Assembly: GCF_964023145.1 (NCBI RefSeq)
Contig: NZ_CAXIED010000001.1
Location: 1 to 64,000, forward strand
From: Chlamydia sp. BM-2023
Lineage (GTDB): Bacteria > Chlamydiota > Chlamydiia > Chlamydiales > Chlamydiaceae
Reading direction: 5' to 3'
DNA length: 64,000 nt
The notes below the pieces were generated by a model. That model was not told where the DNA came from. It did no database searches and was given only the letters and a program-made list of their open reading frames with translations. Positions 1 through 7,066 of the stretch are shown here, in pieces (the first letter of the stretch is position 1; every line of letters begins with the position of its first letter). Position numbers and translations under genes: made by a program.

Positions 1-105
1 TAGGTGCATGTAGAGCTGGGGTCGCCATGTTTAGTAAGAGAAAATCAAATAGATACATACTTTTATAAAAATTCCAACTTAAAAGCAATAAAAAAGGACG
101 ATTAA

Positions 106-1221
106 CTACTCAGCCGAAGACGCTTGCGGTTCTTTAGACGTTTCCGACTCTTTAGGTGTTTCTGATTCTTTAGGCGCTTGCGATTCTTTAATGAGTAAAT
201 ATTGGTTTGGGCGAAACTTCAATTCAAAAGTCGGGTAGACGTCCATTTCTAGGCCTAGCAAATCTTCTCCTTCTTGCTTCTGTTCCTGGGAAGAAAAACT
301 ACCCGAAATCGCCATGCAAAAACAAGAATACAGATCGTTCCATTTACCTTCTGGAGTATCTTGATAAAAGAGTCGGGTTCTTGCTTTCTTTTTCTCAATA
401 CCGATATCGTTCTTGCAATCGTAATGTAAAAGCCTTAAGAATCGATAGCAACTGCATAGGCTGGGAAGTGTTTGCCAGTAAAATAGGCTGTTATCGGAGC
501 AGATATCTCTGAAGAAGTCCTTTCCAGGAGTGTTTGCTAAAAAGTTTGATGCCTCTTCAAGGGAAAGAAAACTTATAGCGCCCGTTATGTTTATCCAGTC
601 CGTAGCTATTTCAGTGAACTGCACCATATCTTCAGGATCTATAGGACACTCAAATTTTCCTTCTTTATCCACCTGCAGGAAATTTTGCAGCTCTTTGAAT
701 TTCTCTTCTCTGAGAGTTTCTAAAAGAGAGATGGCTTCGTTTGAAGGAGGAGTTACTTCTCCCCAGTTTTTAGGTTGTATAGAAGCTTTTTTTTCTTCTA
801 GAAGCTCTTGAGCTTTTGTAATAGCTTCTTGAGCAATATCCCTATCTTTTTCTTGTCCTGGCGTAGAAATAAAATAAGGAAGCATCATGTTAGGAAGAAT
901 TATTTTTTCTTTTTTATAGGGGATTTTTTCGGGTTGTACCTCGGGTAATAGTGTGGGCTTCTTTTTTAAACAGTTATATAAGACACAAGACACAGCTCCT
1001 AGGATAATTAATCCAAAAAGTACGCATCCTACTAATAACAGTATGAAGCTAACCCCCCCCCCCCCAAATACATTAGTAACTCCTAGCAGTATGAGTGAGT
1101 TAGCAACTACAACTGCACTAACCATTATGGTGATTACAGCTGTATAAAACGTGGAGCTTTTTGAAGCAGTATGAGAGGGAACTGGTATGGGGTTAGAAAT
1201 TTGTGAGGTTATATTAGACAT
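106..1221 (-). CDS. Inc/TMH-family membrane protein, paralogue 1 (phase-variable candidate)
   Basis: Function unknown. The 371-residue product has two hydrophobic segments near the N terminus (about residues 22-45 and 52-80) with a short turn between them, the bilobed head typical of chlamydial inclusion-membrane proteins. The soluble C-terminal domain carries the family signatures, including PPSNEAISLLETLREEKF and a version of the FYxxGTxE..FC block (FYQDTPEGKW, CFCMA). I start at the ATG at 1221 (MSNITSQ) because paralogues begin the same way (MSSITS, MSSIQS); an upstream in-frame start at 1257 has no better ribosome site. A run of 13 C on the plus strand encodes four glycines in the turn of the head. 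The tail ends in a six-residue repeat. It probably belongs to the chlamydia-only family called TMH or DUF1389, from memory. Inclusion-membrane location is inference. Confidence 0.85.
   Translation of the reverse strand: MSNITSQISNPIPVPSHTASKSSTFYTAVITIMVSAVVVANSLILLGVTNVFGGGGVSFILLLVGCVLFGLIILGAVSCVLYNCLKKKPTLLPEVQPEKIPYKKEKIILPNMMLPYFISTPGQEKDRDIAQEAITKAQELLEEKKASIQPKNWGEVTPPSNEAISLLETLREEKFKELQNFLQVDKEGKFECPIDPEDMVQFTEIATDWINITGAISFLSLEEASNFLANTPGKDFFRDICSDNSLFYWQTLPSLCSCYRFLRLLHYDCKNDIGIEKKKARTRLFYQDTPEGKWNDLYSCFCMAISGSFSSQEQKQEGEDLLGLEMDVYPTFELKFRPNQYLLIKESQAPKESETPKESETSKEPQASSAE
122..190 (-). repeat. Tandem 18-nt in-frame repeat at the 3' end of paralogue 1
   Basis: Nearly four copies of an 18-nt unit (122-139, 140-157, 158-175, partial 176-190) encode an S-Q/E-A/T-x-K-E type hexapeptide at the protein's C terminus. 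Units differ at a few bases. The unit length keeps the frame, so copy-number change would alter tail length without truncation. Confidence 0.8.
1053..1065 (-). repeat. Homopolymeric C tract (13 nt) inside a coding sequence
   Basis: Thirteen consecutive C on the plus strand (G on the coding strand) lie in the hydrophobic head of paralogue 1, where they read as four glycines between the two membrane segments. A tract this long is prone to slipped-strand mispairing. A change of one or two bases would shift frame early in the protein. Confidence 0.9.
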
Positions 1222-1268
1222 AAGCAATTTACGTAGGGTAAGTAAGAAAAATTCCAAGAATTTTTCTG

Positions 1269-1280
1269 GTTAACATCAAT
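1269..1280 (-). promoter_or_regulatory. Conserved upstream box of paralogue 1
   Basis: On the minus strand this reads ATTGATGTTAAC, 48 nt upstream of the start codon. Versions of the same box lie 45-54 nt upstream of seven other members of the array. TTGATG sits where a sigma66 -35 element would be expected; the -10 for this copy is weak (TGGAAT). Confidence 0.55.
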
Positions 1281-1460
1281 TATGGAAAAACGCTTAGAAA
1301 CAACTGGTTGATAAAGCGCTTATTTTTTCAATAATTAGGAAATCACGCTACAAGCGCTAGGCTGAGCATATTTTATACTAGGCCCTTGCAAGGCGGGCCG
1401 ACCTTAAACCAATAAATAAAAGACACTTAGGCAGTAGAAGCATTTTGTTGGAAGATTCTA

Positions 1461-1472
1461 GTTAAAATCAAT
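1461..1472 (-). promoter_or_regulatory. Orphan copy of the array promoter box
   Basis: On the minus strand this is ATTGATTTTAAC, a clean match to the array box, but no start codon with an open frame follows at the usual 45-54 nt. It lies between the terminator of paralogue 2 and paralogue 1. It is probably what remains of a lost or truncated gene, or a distal promoter for paralogue 1. Confidence 0.45.
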
Positions 1473-1475
1473 CAC

Positions 1476-1520
1476 AAAAAAAATAAGTGTTAGGGAAAAG
1501 GATTCCCTAAACACCTATTT
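1476..1520 (-). terminator. Rho-independent terminator of paralogue 2
   Basis: On the minus strand, a GTGTTTAGGGAA/TTCCCTAACAC stem with a short loop is followed by TTATTTTTTTT. It lies about 45-90 nt past the stop codon of the upstream gene. The U-run maps to 1476-1483. Confidence 0.85.
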
Positions 1521-1563
1521 CTGTTACTTTCCAAATAAGTTTCTTATGAGATCAATGGAAATA

Positions 1564-2526
1564 TTATCGATAAAATGAATTTTTAAATTGAGGTCCTTCA
1601 TCTGGAGTTGGAACTACCAGGATATCCTCATTTTTCATTCTGTTTTGTTCTTCTCTTGAGATGAGAGCATGCAGGGCCTTGCAAAACGTATTGTAAAGCT
1701 CTCTCCATTCTCCCTCGACAGTCCCTTGCTCATAAAACCTGCCCTGTCTATTTTTCTTCACGCTTTCATCTAATTTATCCTTACAATCTAAATGTAAAAA
1801 TCTCATTAAACAGTAACTACATCCTGCGTGATAAATGATTTCGCAATATGAGGAATCTAGCAGTACGTCTACGTAAGATTTACATTCCGGATGCTCTTTT
1901 AGATATTGAGGCAATTCCTCCAATACTAACATTCCTAAAACAACGGAGGTTTGGAGGTATTCTGTAGCGAGAGTATTAAAAATTTCTAAGGTAGGGACGT
2001 CTGGATAGTTAAATCTATTGTTAGAATCCACTCTTAAACATGTTTGAATTTCTTTAAACTTATCGTGTCGTAATGTTGCTAGGTAAGAAATGTCTTCATT
2101 CATAGGAGCACGAAGAGCTTTCCACTCTCTTGGAGAAGTGTTTATTTTTTCTTTTTCTAAAAGGTTCTTAACATAATCCATAGAAGCTTCTAATACAGAA
2201 ATCTTAAGCGGAGTGACTTCCTCGGTGGGAGGGGGGATGACTTCTCTCACAATAACTTTGGGTAGTTTTGGAGTAGGTTTCTCTAAGAACTTATCAACAA
2301 TTGCAAAAGTGACCCCTGCTAAAACAAGGCCTAAAATAGCGCAGCCAAGAGTGAATAGCCAAAAGCTACCAGCTCCGGCGAGATTAAGAAAACCAAGTGT
2401 TATCAAAATAATGGAAACTACAGAGAAGATCGTTGTTATGAAGACCCTCATGTACCTTGATTGAGGGAAACATAAGCAAGTAGTGATTGGTGACGTTTCG
2501 CTACCAATTTGAAGATTTATGTTCAT
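1564..2526 (-). CDS. Inc/TMH-family membrane protein, paralogue 2
   Basis: Function unknown; 320 residues. The head holds two hydrophobic segments (about residues 28-50 and 55-80) joined by LNLAGAGSFW, the turn shared across the array. The C-terminal half has APMNEDISYLATLRHDKF, an LQTSVVLGMLVLEEL block and FYEQGTVEGEWRELYNTFC, the clearest example of the family signature. I start at the ATG at 2526 (MNINLQ): GGTGG stands six nt upstream, whereas the GTG three codons earlier lies inside that ribosome site. A terminator lies downstream and a conserved promoter box upstream, so it is probably its own transcription unit. Confidence 0.88.
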   Translation of the reverse strand: MNINLQIGSETSPITTCLCFPQSRYMRVFITTIFSVVSIILITLGFLNLAGAGSFWLFTLGCAILGLVLAGVTFAIVDKFLEKPTPKLPKVIVREVIPPPTEEVTPLKISVLEASMDYVKNLLEKEKINTSPREWKALRAPMNEDISYLATLRHDKFKEIQTCLRVDSNNRFNYPDVPTLEIFNTLATEYLQTSVVLGMLVLEELPQYLKEHPECKSYVDVLLDSSYCEIIYHAGCSYCLMRFLHLDCKDKLDESVKKNRQGRFYEQGTVEGEWRELYNTFCKALHALISREEQNRMKNEDILVVPTPDEGPQFKNSFYR

Positions 2527-2579
2527 AATAACCACCTATATATAAAAACAAATTCGCAAAAATTTGTTGAATATCAGCA

Positions 2580-2591
2580 GTTAAAATCAAC
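2580..2591 (-). promoter_or_regulatory. Conserved upstream box of paralogue 2
   Basis: On the minus strand this is GTTGATTTTAAC, 54 nt upstream of the ATG. It shares further downstream bases with paralogue 3 (ATAT-x-CAACAA and a T-run), so the similarity goes beyond the -35 hexamer. Confidence 0.55.
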
Positions 2592-2609
2592 AAGAAAAAT
2601 TTTAACCTT

Positions 2610-3734
2610 TTATCCTAAGCTACTTACCGGAAACACTTCTTTTTCGAAATCTGGGCTAAGATCAAGTTTTTGGTATATTGCCAGAGCTTCAGCAGCTCGA
2701 TGTTGTTTTGACCTGAAAACACAGTAGTTAATTAGTTCGCAAAAACCATTGAACACCATTCTGCAGTCATACTCTGGGGTTCCCTGTGTGTAAAATAAGG
2801 CTTTTCTCTCTTCCTGTTCTTTTGGATCTAACTCGTCCTGACAATTTCGATGTAAAAACCGTATGAGGAAATAGCTTGTCACGGGGTAAGTGACAGCCTC
2901 TGAAAAGTAAAGTCTAGGGTGTGTTAAAGCATATAAACGCGATCGCAACTTAGGAAATTTCCTTACGTAATCTTTCAGTTCCGACACAGCAAGAGTCCCT
3001 ATAGCATAAGAGATATCTAGACACTCTTTTGCTAGACAGTCAAACTCTGCTAATATTTTAGGATCTCTGGGATAGTCGAACCTATTGCGTTCGCAAACAC
3101 CTAGCCATTTACGAATTTCCAGTATTTTCTCCTGCCGCAATGCTGCTAAATAAGAGATGTCCTCATTCAAAGGGGGACTTAAAGGATGCCAATCTGCAGG
3201 GGATACCACTGTTCTTCTTTCTATTAAAAGTTGCCTGGCGTAATCAAGAGCTTTGCTTTCCGGGCATATTTCCGGTACAACCTCCTTGTCAACCACGGGG
3301 ACACTAGGAAGGATGATTTCTTTCTCCTCAGGGATGTCTTCTATTATAGGTTCAGGGGAGACCTCTTTAATCGGTTGAGGTGGGTCTTCTTTTACGATCT
3401 CTTCTTTAGAAGTTATAATTTCCTTGCTTATCTCTGGAAGCGCAATACTAAGGGAACCGCGCATTAAAACGATTTTTCTTACTAGACATTGATAAACAAC
3501 AGCAATAACCACCCAGAACAAAACTAGCGCTGTAAGGGAACATCCTACTATGAATAAAACTAAACTTGCTCCTCCTGCCAAATTTAAAGCACCAATAACA
3601 ATAAGAGAAATTCCTGATAAAAGGGTAAGAACACCACCACTAATTTTTTTCGCTTTAGATAGCGAACATCTTAGGGGAATTCCATAGGAATGAGCAGCTG
3701 TATTTTGAAGATTTTGTAAACTTAATTTTTCCAT
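2610..3734 (-). CDS. Inc/TMH-family membrane protein, paralogue 3 with Pro/Glu-rich linker
   Basis: Function unknown; 374 residues. The head (about residues 30-85) has the turn LNLAGGASLVLF. An insert of about 60 residues rich in Pro, Glu and Ile (roughly 105-165, with repeated PEPIIEDIPEE-like phrases) separates the head from the C-terminal domain and is much longer than in neighbours. The conserved domain shows PPLNEDISYLAALRQEK, FLIRFLHRNCQDELD and FYTQGTPEYDCRMVFNGFC. I start at the ATG at 3734 (MEKLSL); the in-frame TTG two codons earlier has no ribosome site. The linker may place the C-terminal domain further from the membrane. Confidence 0.87.
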   Translation of the reverse strand: MEKLSLQNLQNTAAHSYGIPLRCSLSKAKKISGGVLTLLSGISLIVIGALNLAGGASLVLFIVGCSLTALVLFWVVIAVVYQCLVRKIVLMRGSLSIALPEISKEIITSKEEIVKEDPPQPIKEVSPEPIIEDIPEEKEIILPSVPVVDKEVVPEICPESKALDYARQLLIERRTVVSPADWHPLSPPLNEDISYLAALRQEKILEIRKWLGVCERNRFDYPRDPKILAEFDCLAKECLDISYAIGTLAVSELKDYVRKFPKLRSRLYALTHPRLYFSEAVTYPVTSYFLIRFLHRNCQDELDPKEQEERKALFYTQGTPEYDCRMVFNGFCELINYCVFRSKQHRAAEALAIYQKLDLSPDFEKEVFPVSSLG

Positions 3735-3783
3735 AACCAATTAAAATGGAGTTGGTTGGGAAAAAGCTTGTTGGATATTTCAA

Positions 3784-3795
3784 GTTAAAATCAAC
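3784..3795 (-). promoter_or_regulatory. Conserved upstream box of paralogue 3
   Basis: On the minus strand this is GTTGATTTTAAC, 50 nt upstream of the ATG and identical to the box of paralogue 2. Confidence 0.55.
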
Positions 3796-3890
3796 ACAAA
3801 AACCTCTGACATTTAAAGAGATAAAACGCCAAAAAACATCGAAATCTTTCTCTTAAATACTTATGAAGTAGTTTTAATAATTTTCTAATA

Positions 3891-3930
3891 CCCATAACTT
3901 TCGGAACATTTTTGTTCCAAAAGTTGTGGG
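3891..3930 (-). terminator. Near-perfect 18-bp hairpin, possible terminator
   Basis: The arms 3891-3908 and 3913-3930 pair at 17 of 18 positions (one G-U, one mismatch) around a TTTT loop. No strong U-run follows on either strand. It may end transcription of the unit holding paralogue 4 and the adjacent relic, or serve as a protein-binding site. Confidence 0.5.
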
Positions 3931-4067
3931 ATAATCAGCCTAACCACCGCAAAAAAATTTTTATTGATAAGGCCAGAGGGCAATGTTTTATAGGGTCTTT
4001 TGCCTTATCAAACACCGATTAAGCATTCACAACGAAATGTAATAGACAAGCGCCAAATTGAACAACT

Positions 4068-4183
4068 CTATTGAAATTCTAGAGCCCTGTAATCTGTGTT
4101 GGTATCTGCTTGTACAAGATGAGCTATTCCTTTAGGAACTGCTCCAAAAACGGAATAGGAAATTAGTGAGCAACAATCGTATA
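4068..4183 (-). pseudogene. C-terminal fragment of a further TMH-family gene
   Basis: Directly after the stop codon of paralogue 4, the minus strand encodes about 38 residues ending in a stop at 4068-4070. They match the C terminus of paralogue 4: CCSLISYSVFGAVPKGIAHL in the relic against YCLVISSYAFGPLPKSLSEF in the intact gene. No start or upstream domain is present. It is the 3' remnant of a duplicated neighbour, left after recombination or deletion. Confidence 0.7.
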
Positions 4184-4186
4184 TTT

Positions 4187-5248
4187 CTAGTTGGAATAGT
4201 TATCTCTATATCTACTGTCTGCGTCTAGCCCTACAAACTCAGAAAGCGATTTGGGTAAAGGTCCAAAAGCGTAACTCGAAATTACTAAGCAGTACTGGTT
4301 GAATAGCTCTCTAAAACTATTTTCTATAGTTCCAAATTCATAGAATCTTCCTTCTCTGACTTCGATCTCTCTTTTGGAAAGCTGGTCCTTACATCGCTTG
4401 TGTAAAAATCTCACCAATGCATAACTTTTGTAAGTCATTTGCAAAGCTTCTCTATAATAAAGCCTCTTATCATTTAACCAATTTATGACCAGCGGCATGT
4501 AGGAACTTCCCAATACACCCTCTGGAACTTCATGTGCATCTACTACTACGGTAGGGCTCTGCATGACAGTTATGCATAACTCGGTTAATGTTAAGCTCCC
4601 TATAGCGACGGACATTTTCATATGTTCAGCGGCTAAAAGATAAAATCGTTTTAGCTGTTCAGGATCTTTAGGATACTCAAATTCTCCTCCTTCATCCATC
4701 TGCAAGCACTCTTGAATAGCTTGATATTGCTCTTCTGCCAAAGTTGCCAGCAAAGAAATATCGTTGTTTGCGGGATTGGTTAACGGAGACCAATTTTTAG
4801 CTAGTGTAGTAGCGCCTCTACTTTGCAATATTCTATTTGCGTACTTTGGGGAATATTCTTCGATATTCGTATCGGCAATAAGCTGCGCATCGACAAGAGT
4901 TGGAGCGATGTCTTCGAATATAGCGACATCTTTTTCTAGTTCTAGTTTTGGGGGAATTTCCCTACGTTCTACCTTAGGGACAATTGTGGGTTTCTTTATT
5001 AAGCGGCTGTATATTCCAAAAGCAATTGCTCCTAAAATAATCGCTCCAAAAAGCACGCATCCTACGACTAAAAGTATAAAACTGATATCTCCGAAGGCAT
5101 TCATAATGCCGCACAATGTAAAAGCGCTGACAGATAAAGCTGAGATAACAATTGCTATGCCAATTACTACTTTTGTTACCCAGCTCATAGGTCTTGGGGG
5201 AGGAGTAGGTCCAAATAAGATAGAAACCCGGGAGGTTATACTAGACAT
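4187..5248 (-). CDS. Inc/TMH-family membrane protein, paralogue 4
   Basis: Function unknown; 353 residues, opening MSSITSRVSI. The two head segments are about residues 24-47 and 52-78, joined by MNAFGDISFILL, where most paralogues have LNLAG. The C-terminal domain has NPANNDISLLATLAEEQY, MSVAIGSLTLTEL, YALVRFLHKRCKDQL and FYEFGTIENSFRELFNQYC. About 20 extra residues (PTVVVDAHEVPEGVLG and neighbours) are inserted before the YYREALQMTYKSY block. A 3' relic of a sister gene lies immediately downstream. The head is closest to that of paralogue 1 (both have FILLVVGCVLFG or a near match), suggesting a recent common copy. Confidence 0.87.
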   Translation of the reverse strand: MSSITSRVSILFGPTPPPRPMSWVTKVVIGIAIVISALSVSAFTLCGIMNAFGDISFILLVVGCVLFGAIILGAIAFGIYSRLIKKPTIVPKVERREIPPKLELEKDVAIFEDIAPTLVDAQLIADTNIEEYSPKYANRILQSRGATTLAKNWSPLTNPANNDISLLATLAEEQYQAIQECLQMDEGGEFEYPKDPEQLKRFYLLAAEHMKMSVAIGSLTLTELCITVMQSPTVVVDAHEVPEGVLGSSYMPLVINWLNDKRLYYREALQMTYKSYALVRFLHKRCKDQLSKREIEVREGRFYEFGTIENSFRELFNQYCLVISSYAFGPLPKSLSEFVGLDADSRYRDNYSN

Positions 5249-5279
5249 AACTATTTAATCTGAAATTGGTTAGCGCAAA

Positions 5280-5308
5280 GTTTTATGAATACCCTCAGTT
5301 AATTTCAA
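5280..5308 (-). promoter_or_regulatory. Sigma66-type promoter of paralogue 4
   Basis: On the minus strand TTGAAA (5303-5308), a 17-nt spacer and TAAAAC (5280-5285). The -35 lies inside the array's conserved box (GTTGAAATTAAC at 5298-5309), 50 nt upstream of the ATG. Confidence 0.6.
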
Positions 5309-5326
5309 CAAAAAACAAGTAATCTC

Positions 5327-5371
5327 TCTATAAATAAGAATGCATATTTTCTATCGCACCTTATTTATAGA
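5327..5371 (-). terminator. Inverted repeat, possible terminator
   Basis: TCTATAAATAAG (5327-5338) and CTTATTTATAGA (5360-5371) are perfect 12-nt complements around a 21-nt loop. On the minus strand a T-run follows about 12 nt further on. It may be the terminator of the decayed gene just upstream. Confidence 0.4.
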
Positions 5372-5374
5372 ACT

Positions 5375-5480
5375 GAGATTGCTGTAGCCGCCTTTTCTAA
5401 AACTAGGATAGGGTTATTAGATATGACGAATAAGCATAAAGATCGCAAAAGTTCTATGAATGCTTAAAGTTAATTTCAAC
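5375..5480 (-). pseudogene. Relic of a TMH-family gene start with duplicated promoter
   Basis: The segment 5446-5492 nearly repeats the promoter region of paralogue 4 (5276-5321), including the box GTTGAAATTAAC at 5469-5480. At the expected start distance there is an ATG (5435-5437) that opens only a six-codon frame. The sequence below it (5384-5420) resembles the relic at 9668-9710. A gene of this family has decayed here. Confidence 0.55.
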
Positions 5481-5532
5481 AAAAAATAAGTACTCGGCGC
5501 GCCACCAATATGCTTATCTATTTGATAAATTT

Positions 5533-6471
5533 CTATGCTAGATTATCAGGTTCTGTAAAGTCTAAGCCTAGATCTGCCTTTGTGTGTGTAATTAAGCTTC
5601 TATCTCCTTTTATTAATTCTTGATTTCCAAGATACCAACGAGCTTGCTCACAAAAGCAGTTATACAGCTTCCTGAAGGAATACTCTTTTGTTGTTGGTTG
5701 ATAAAACTTCACGGCTCTCCGATCTTGTGCCGCTTTAGAAATAGTCCCGTGGGCGTGTAAAAATCTTATAGTGTAGTAGGCTGTGGGTAGGGCATAAAAA
5801 GATAAATAGTAACAATATCTAGGATCGGATAATACTTCTGGGATTGATATAACATCTTCCTGTGTTTTTAAGAAAACCAACAGCTCTTTTAATGTATAAT
5901 AGCTAATACTGAAAGACAGCTGCAGGTACTGCTCAGCTATTGCGTTAATATTTTTCCAAGCAGCAGCAGTAAAGTCGTAACTAACCCCACCGTCTTCTTG
6001 AATGTTCAAGGCTTTTCGTAGTTCTTTTACTTTCTCTCTTCTTAAAATTATGAAATAGGACAGATCCGATTGCAGAGGGGGAGTTATGCCTTCCCAGACA
6101 GCGGGAGATATTGAAGCTTTTCTCAACTGGAGACTTTGTTGTGCATAAACAATAGCACTTTCTGCTTCAGCATTCAAAGCAGGCCGTTCTGTTAAACCTA
6201 TCCTATCTGGAGATACCACTTCAGACCTACTTAAAATCGTGCTAATAACTGAAAGTACGGCTCCTAATATTACAAAACCTAGAAGTACGCAACCGCCAAT
6301 AAGCAGCCAAAAGCTAGCGACTCCTGCAAGATTCAGAGAACCAAGAATTATAAGAACAGATGCAGCGATCGTTACAACAAAAGAAACTATAATTTTTAAA
6401 GATGTAGACTGCCAAAAATTTACGGATTCTGAACAGGGTGTCAAGGAGGCTTGCGAAGATAAAGTAATCAT
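5533..6471 (-). CDS. Inc/TMH-family membrane protein, paralogue 5
   Basis: Function unknown; 312 residues. The head spans about residues 25-75 with turn LNLAGVASFWLLIGGCVLLG. The linker to the C-terminal domain is short. Conserved blocks are PPLQSDLSYFIILRREKV, YLQLSFSISYYTLKELL, YTIRFLHAHG and FYQPTTKEYSFRKLYNCFC followed by EQARWYLGNQEL. The last stretch (EQA-x-WY-x-G) is shared with paralogues 7, 8 and 10, which therefore form a subgroup. The start is the ATG at 6471, with the conserved box 45 nt upstream. Confidence 0.87.
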   Translation of the reverse strand: MITLSSQASLTPCSESVNFWQSTSLKIIVSFVVTIAASVLIILGSLNLAGVASFWLLIGGCVLLGFVILGAVLSVISTILSRSEVVSPDRIGLTERPALNAEAESAIVYAQQSLQLRKASISPAVWEGITPPLQSDLSYFIILRREKVKELRKALNIQEDGGVSYDFTAAAWKNINAIAEQYLQLSFSISYYTLKELLVFLKTQEDVISIPEVLSDPRYCYYLSFYALPTAYYTIRFLHAHGTISKAAQDRRAVKFYQPTTKEYSFRKLYNCFCEQARWYLGNQELIKGDRSLITHTKADLGLDFTEPDNLA

Positions 6472-6515
6472 AACCGACCGAACTAGAACAATATAAAAAT
6501 AATTTTAATTTGCCG

Positions 6516-6529
6516 GTTAAAATGCAATC
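6516..6529 (-). promoter_or_regulatory. Conserved upstream box of paralogue 5
   Basis: On the minus strand this is GATTGCATTTTAAC, a version of the array box with a one-base insertion, 45 nt upstream of the ATG. TTGCAT is followed after 17 nt by AATTAT, a weak -10. It abuts the terminator of the preceding unit. Confidence 0.5.
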
Positions 6530-6531
6530 AT

Positions 6532-6569
6532 AAAAAAATAAGCGCCCAGGCATAGCCTGAAAGCGCTTA
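6532..6569 (-). terminator. Rho-independent terminator after the short paralogue 6
   Basis: On the minus strand TAAGCGC...GCGCTTA forms the outer stem and CAGGC/GCCTG an inner one, followed immediately by seven T (6532-6538). It ends transcription about 65 nt past the stop of the 97-residue gene. Confidence 0.85.
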
Positions 6570-6635
6570 CTTACTGAGACGCGGTACACCACTTTAAACT
6601 TAGTGGCAATCCAAACTCATGCCGAGCTTCTTCCC

Positions 6636-6929
6636 TTAATTATTGATATCATCTGCTGATAATAACAGTTTATTTATTACTTTGGGAATAACCAGAGAAA
6701 ATAGCATTCCAATTAGGAACATACCCATCATAATACTTCCAATGATTAACAAGGGCAAGCTTGCAGGCCCTGCTAAACAAAGAGCTCCTACTGTTATGAA
6801 AGCTATTGAGGTAATTACGGCAACAATTCCGGATGCCGTCTTTGCAATAGTCAAAGCTTTTAAACGTGAAGCCGAAACAGGATTTTGCGGTAAACTTGGA
6901 GAAGAAGTTTGTGACTGTATACTAGACAT
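6636..6929 (-). CDS. Short head-only TMH-family protein (truncated paralogue 6)
   Basis: The 97-residue product has the family N terminus (MSSIQSQTSS), both hydrophobic segments (about residues 29-50 and 56-82) and the LCLAGPASLPLLIIGS turn, then stops after a short polar tail (LSADDINN). The C-terminal domain is missing; nothing between the stop and the terminator at 6569 resembles it. It has its own promoter and terminator, so it may be an expressed minimal Inc-like protein rather than dead sequence. It is closest to paralogue 7 (MSSIQ start, AGAGSLPLLIIGSLL). Confidence 0.7.
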   Translation of the reverse strand: MSSIQSQTSSPSLPQNPVSASRLKALTIAKTASGIVAVITSIAFITVGALCLAGPASLPLLIIGSIMMGMFLIGMLFSLVIPKVINKLLLSADDINN

Positions 6930-6955
6930 AACCCACCAAAAACTATAAAGCTATA

Positions 6956-6984
6956 ATTATCTAGGATTTAGCAGTTAAAATCAA
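6956..6984 (-). promoter_or_regulatory. Sigma66-type promoter of the short paralogue 6
   Basis: On the minus strand TTGATT (6979-6984), a 17-nt spacer and GATAAT (6956-6961), five of six matches to the -10 consensus. The -35 is the first half of the array box TTGATTTTAAC, 45 nt upstream of the ATG. Confidence 0.65.
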
Positions 6985-6995
6985 TACAGGAGCAG

Positions 6996-7024
6996 GGGCC
7001 GCGCCGGCTCTTAGAGGCGGGCCC
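6996..7024 (-). terminator. GC-rich hairpin between paralogues 7 and 6
   Basis: GGGCC-G-CGCC (6996-7005) pairs with GGCGGGCCC (7016-7024), nine pairs with one bulged G. It lies just past paralogue 7 and upstream of the next promoter. There is no U-run, so it is a weak terminator candidate. The high GC is unusual here. Confidence 0.45.
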
Positions 7025-7066
7025 TACCAATTGTTTAGAAAATTAATAATACTCGGCGTTCGACTT

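Larger units (their letters stand above)
3735..4067. other. Intergenic region upstream of paralogue 3
   Basis: About 330 nt with no gene. It holds the promoter box of paralogue 3 and a strong inverted repeat (both listed separately). The rest is AT-rich with no frame that resembles the array proteins. Confidence 0.6.

Noticed and set aside
1..105. Possible gene end at the left edge
   Set aside because: No frame matches the array family, and no hairpin or box is visible in the 105 bases.
207..512. Plus-strand open frame of 101 codons opposite paralogue 1
   Set aside because: It lies antisense to a well-supported gene, has no ribosome site and no recognisable sequence. Similar antisense frames (for example 4764-5258, 9849-10238 and 39148-39495) were rejected for the same reason.
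5533..5535. GGCGCGCC (5499-5506) as a foreign or cloning junction
   Set aside because: The 8-base palindrome is within an otherwise ordinary gap; one occurrence is not enough to infer an insertion.
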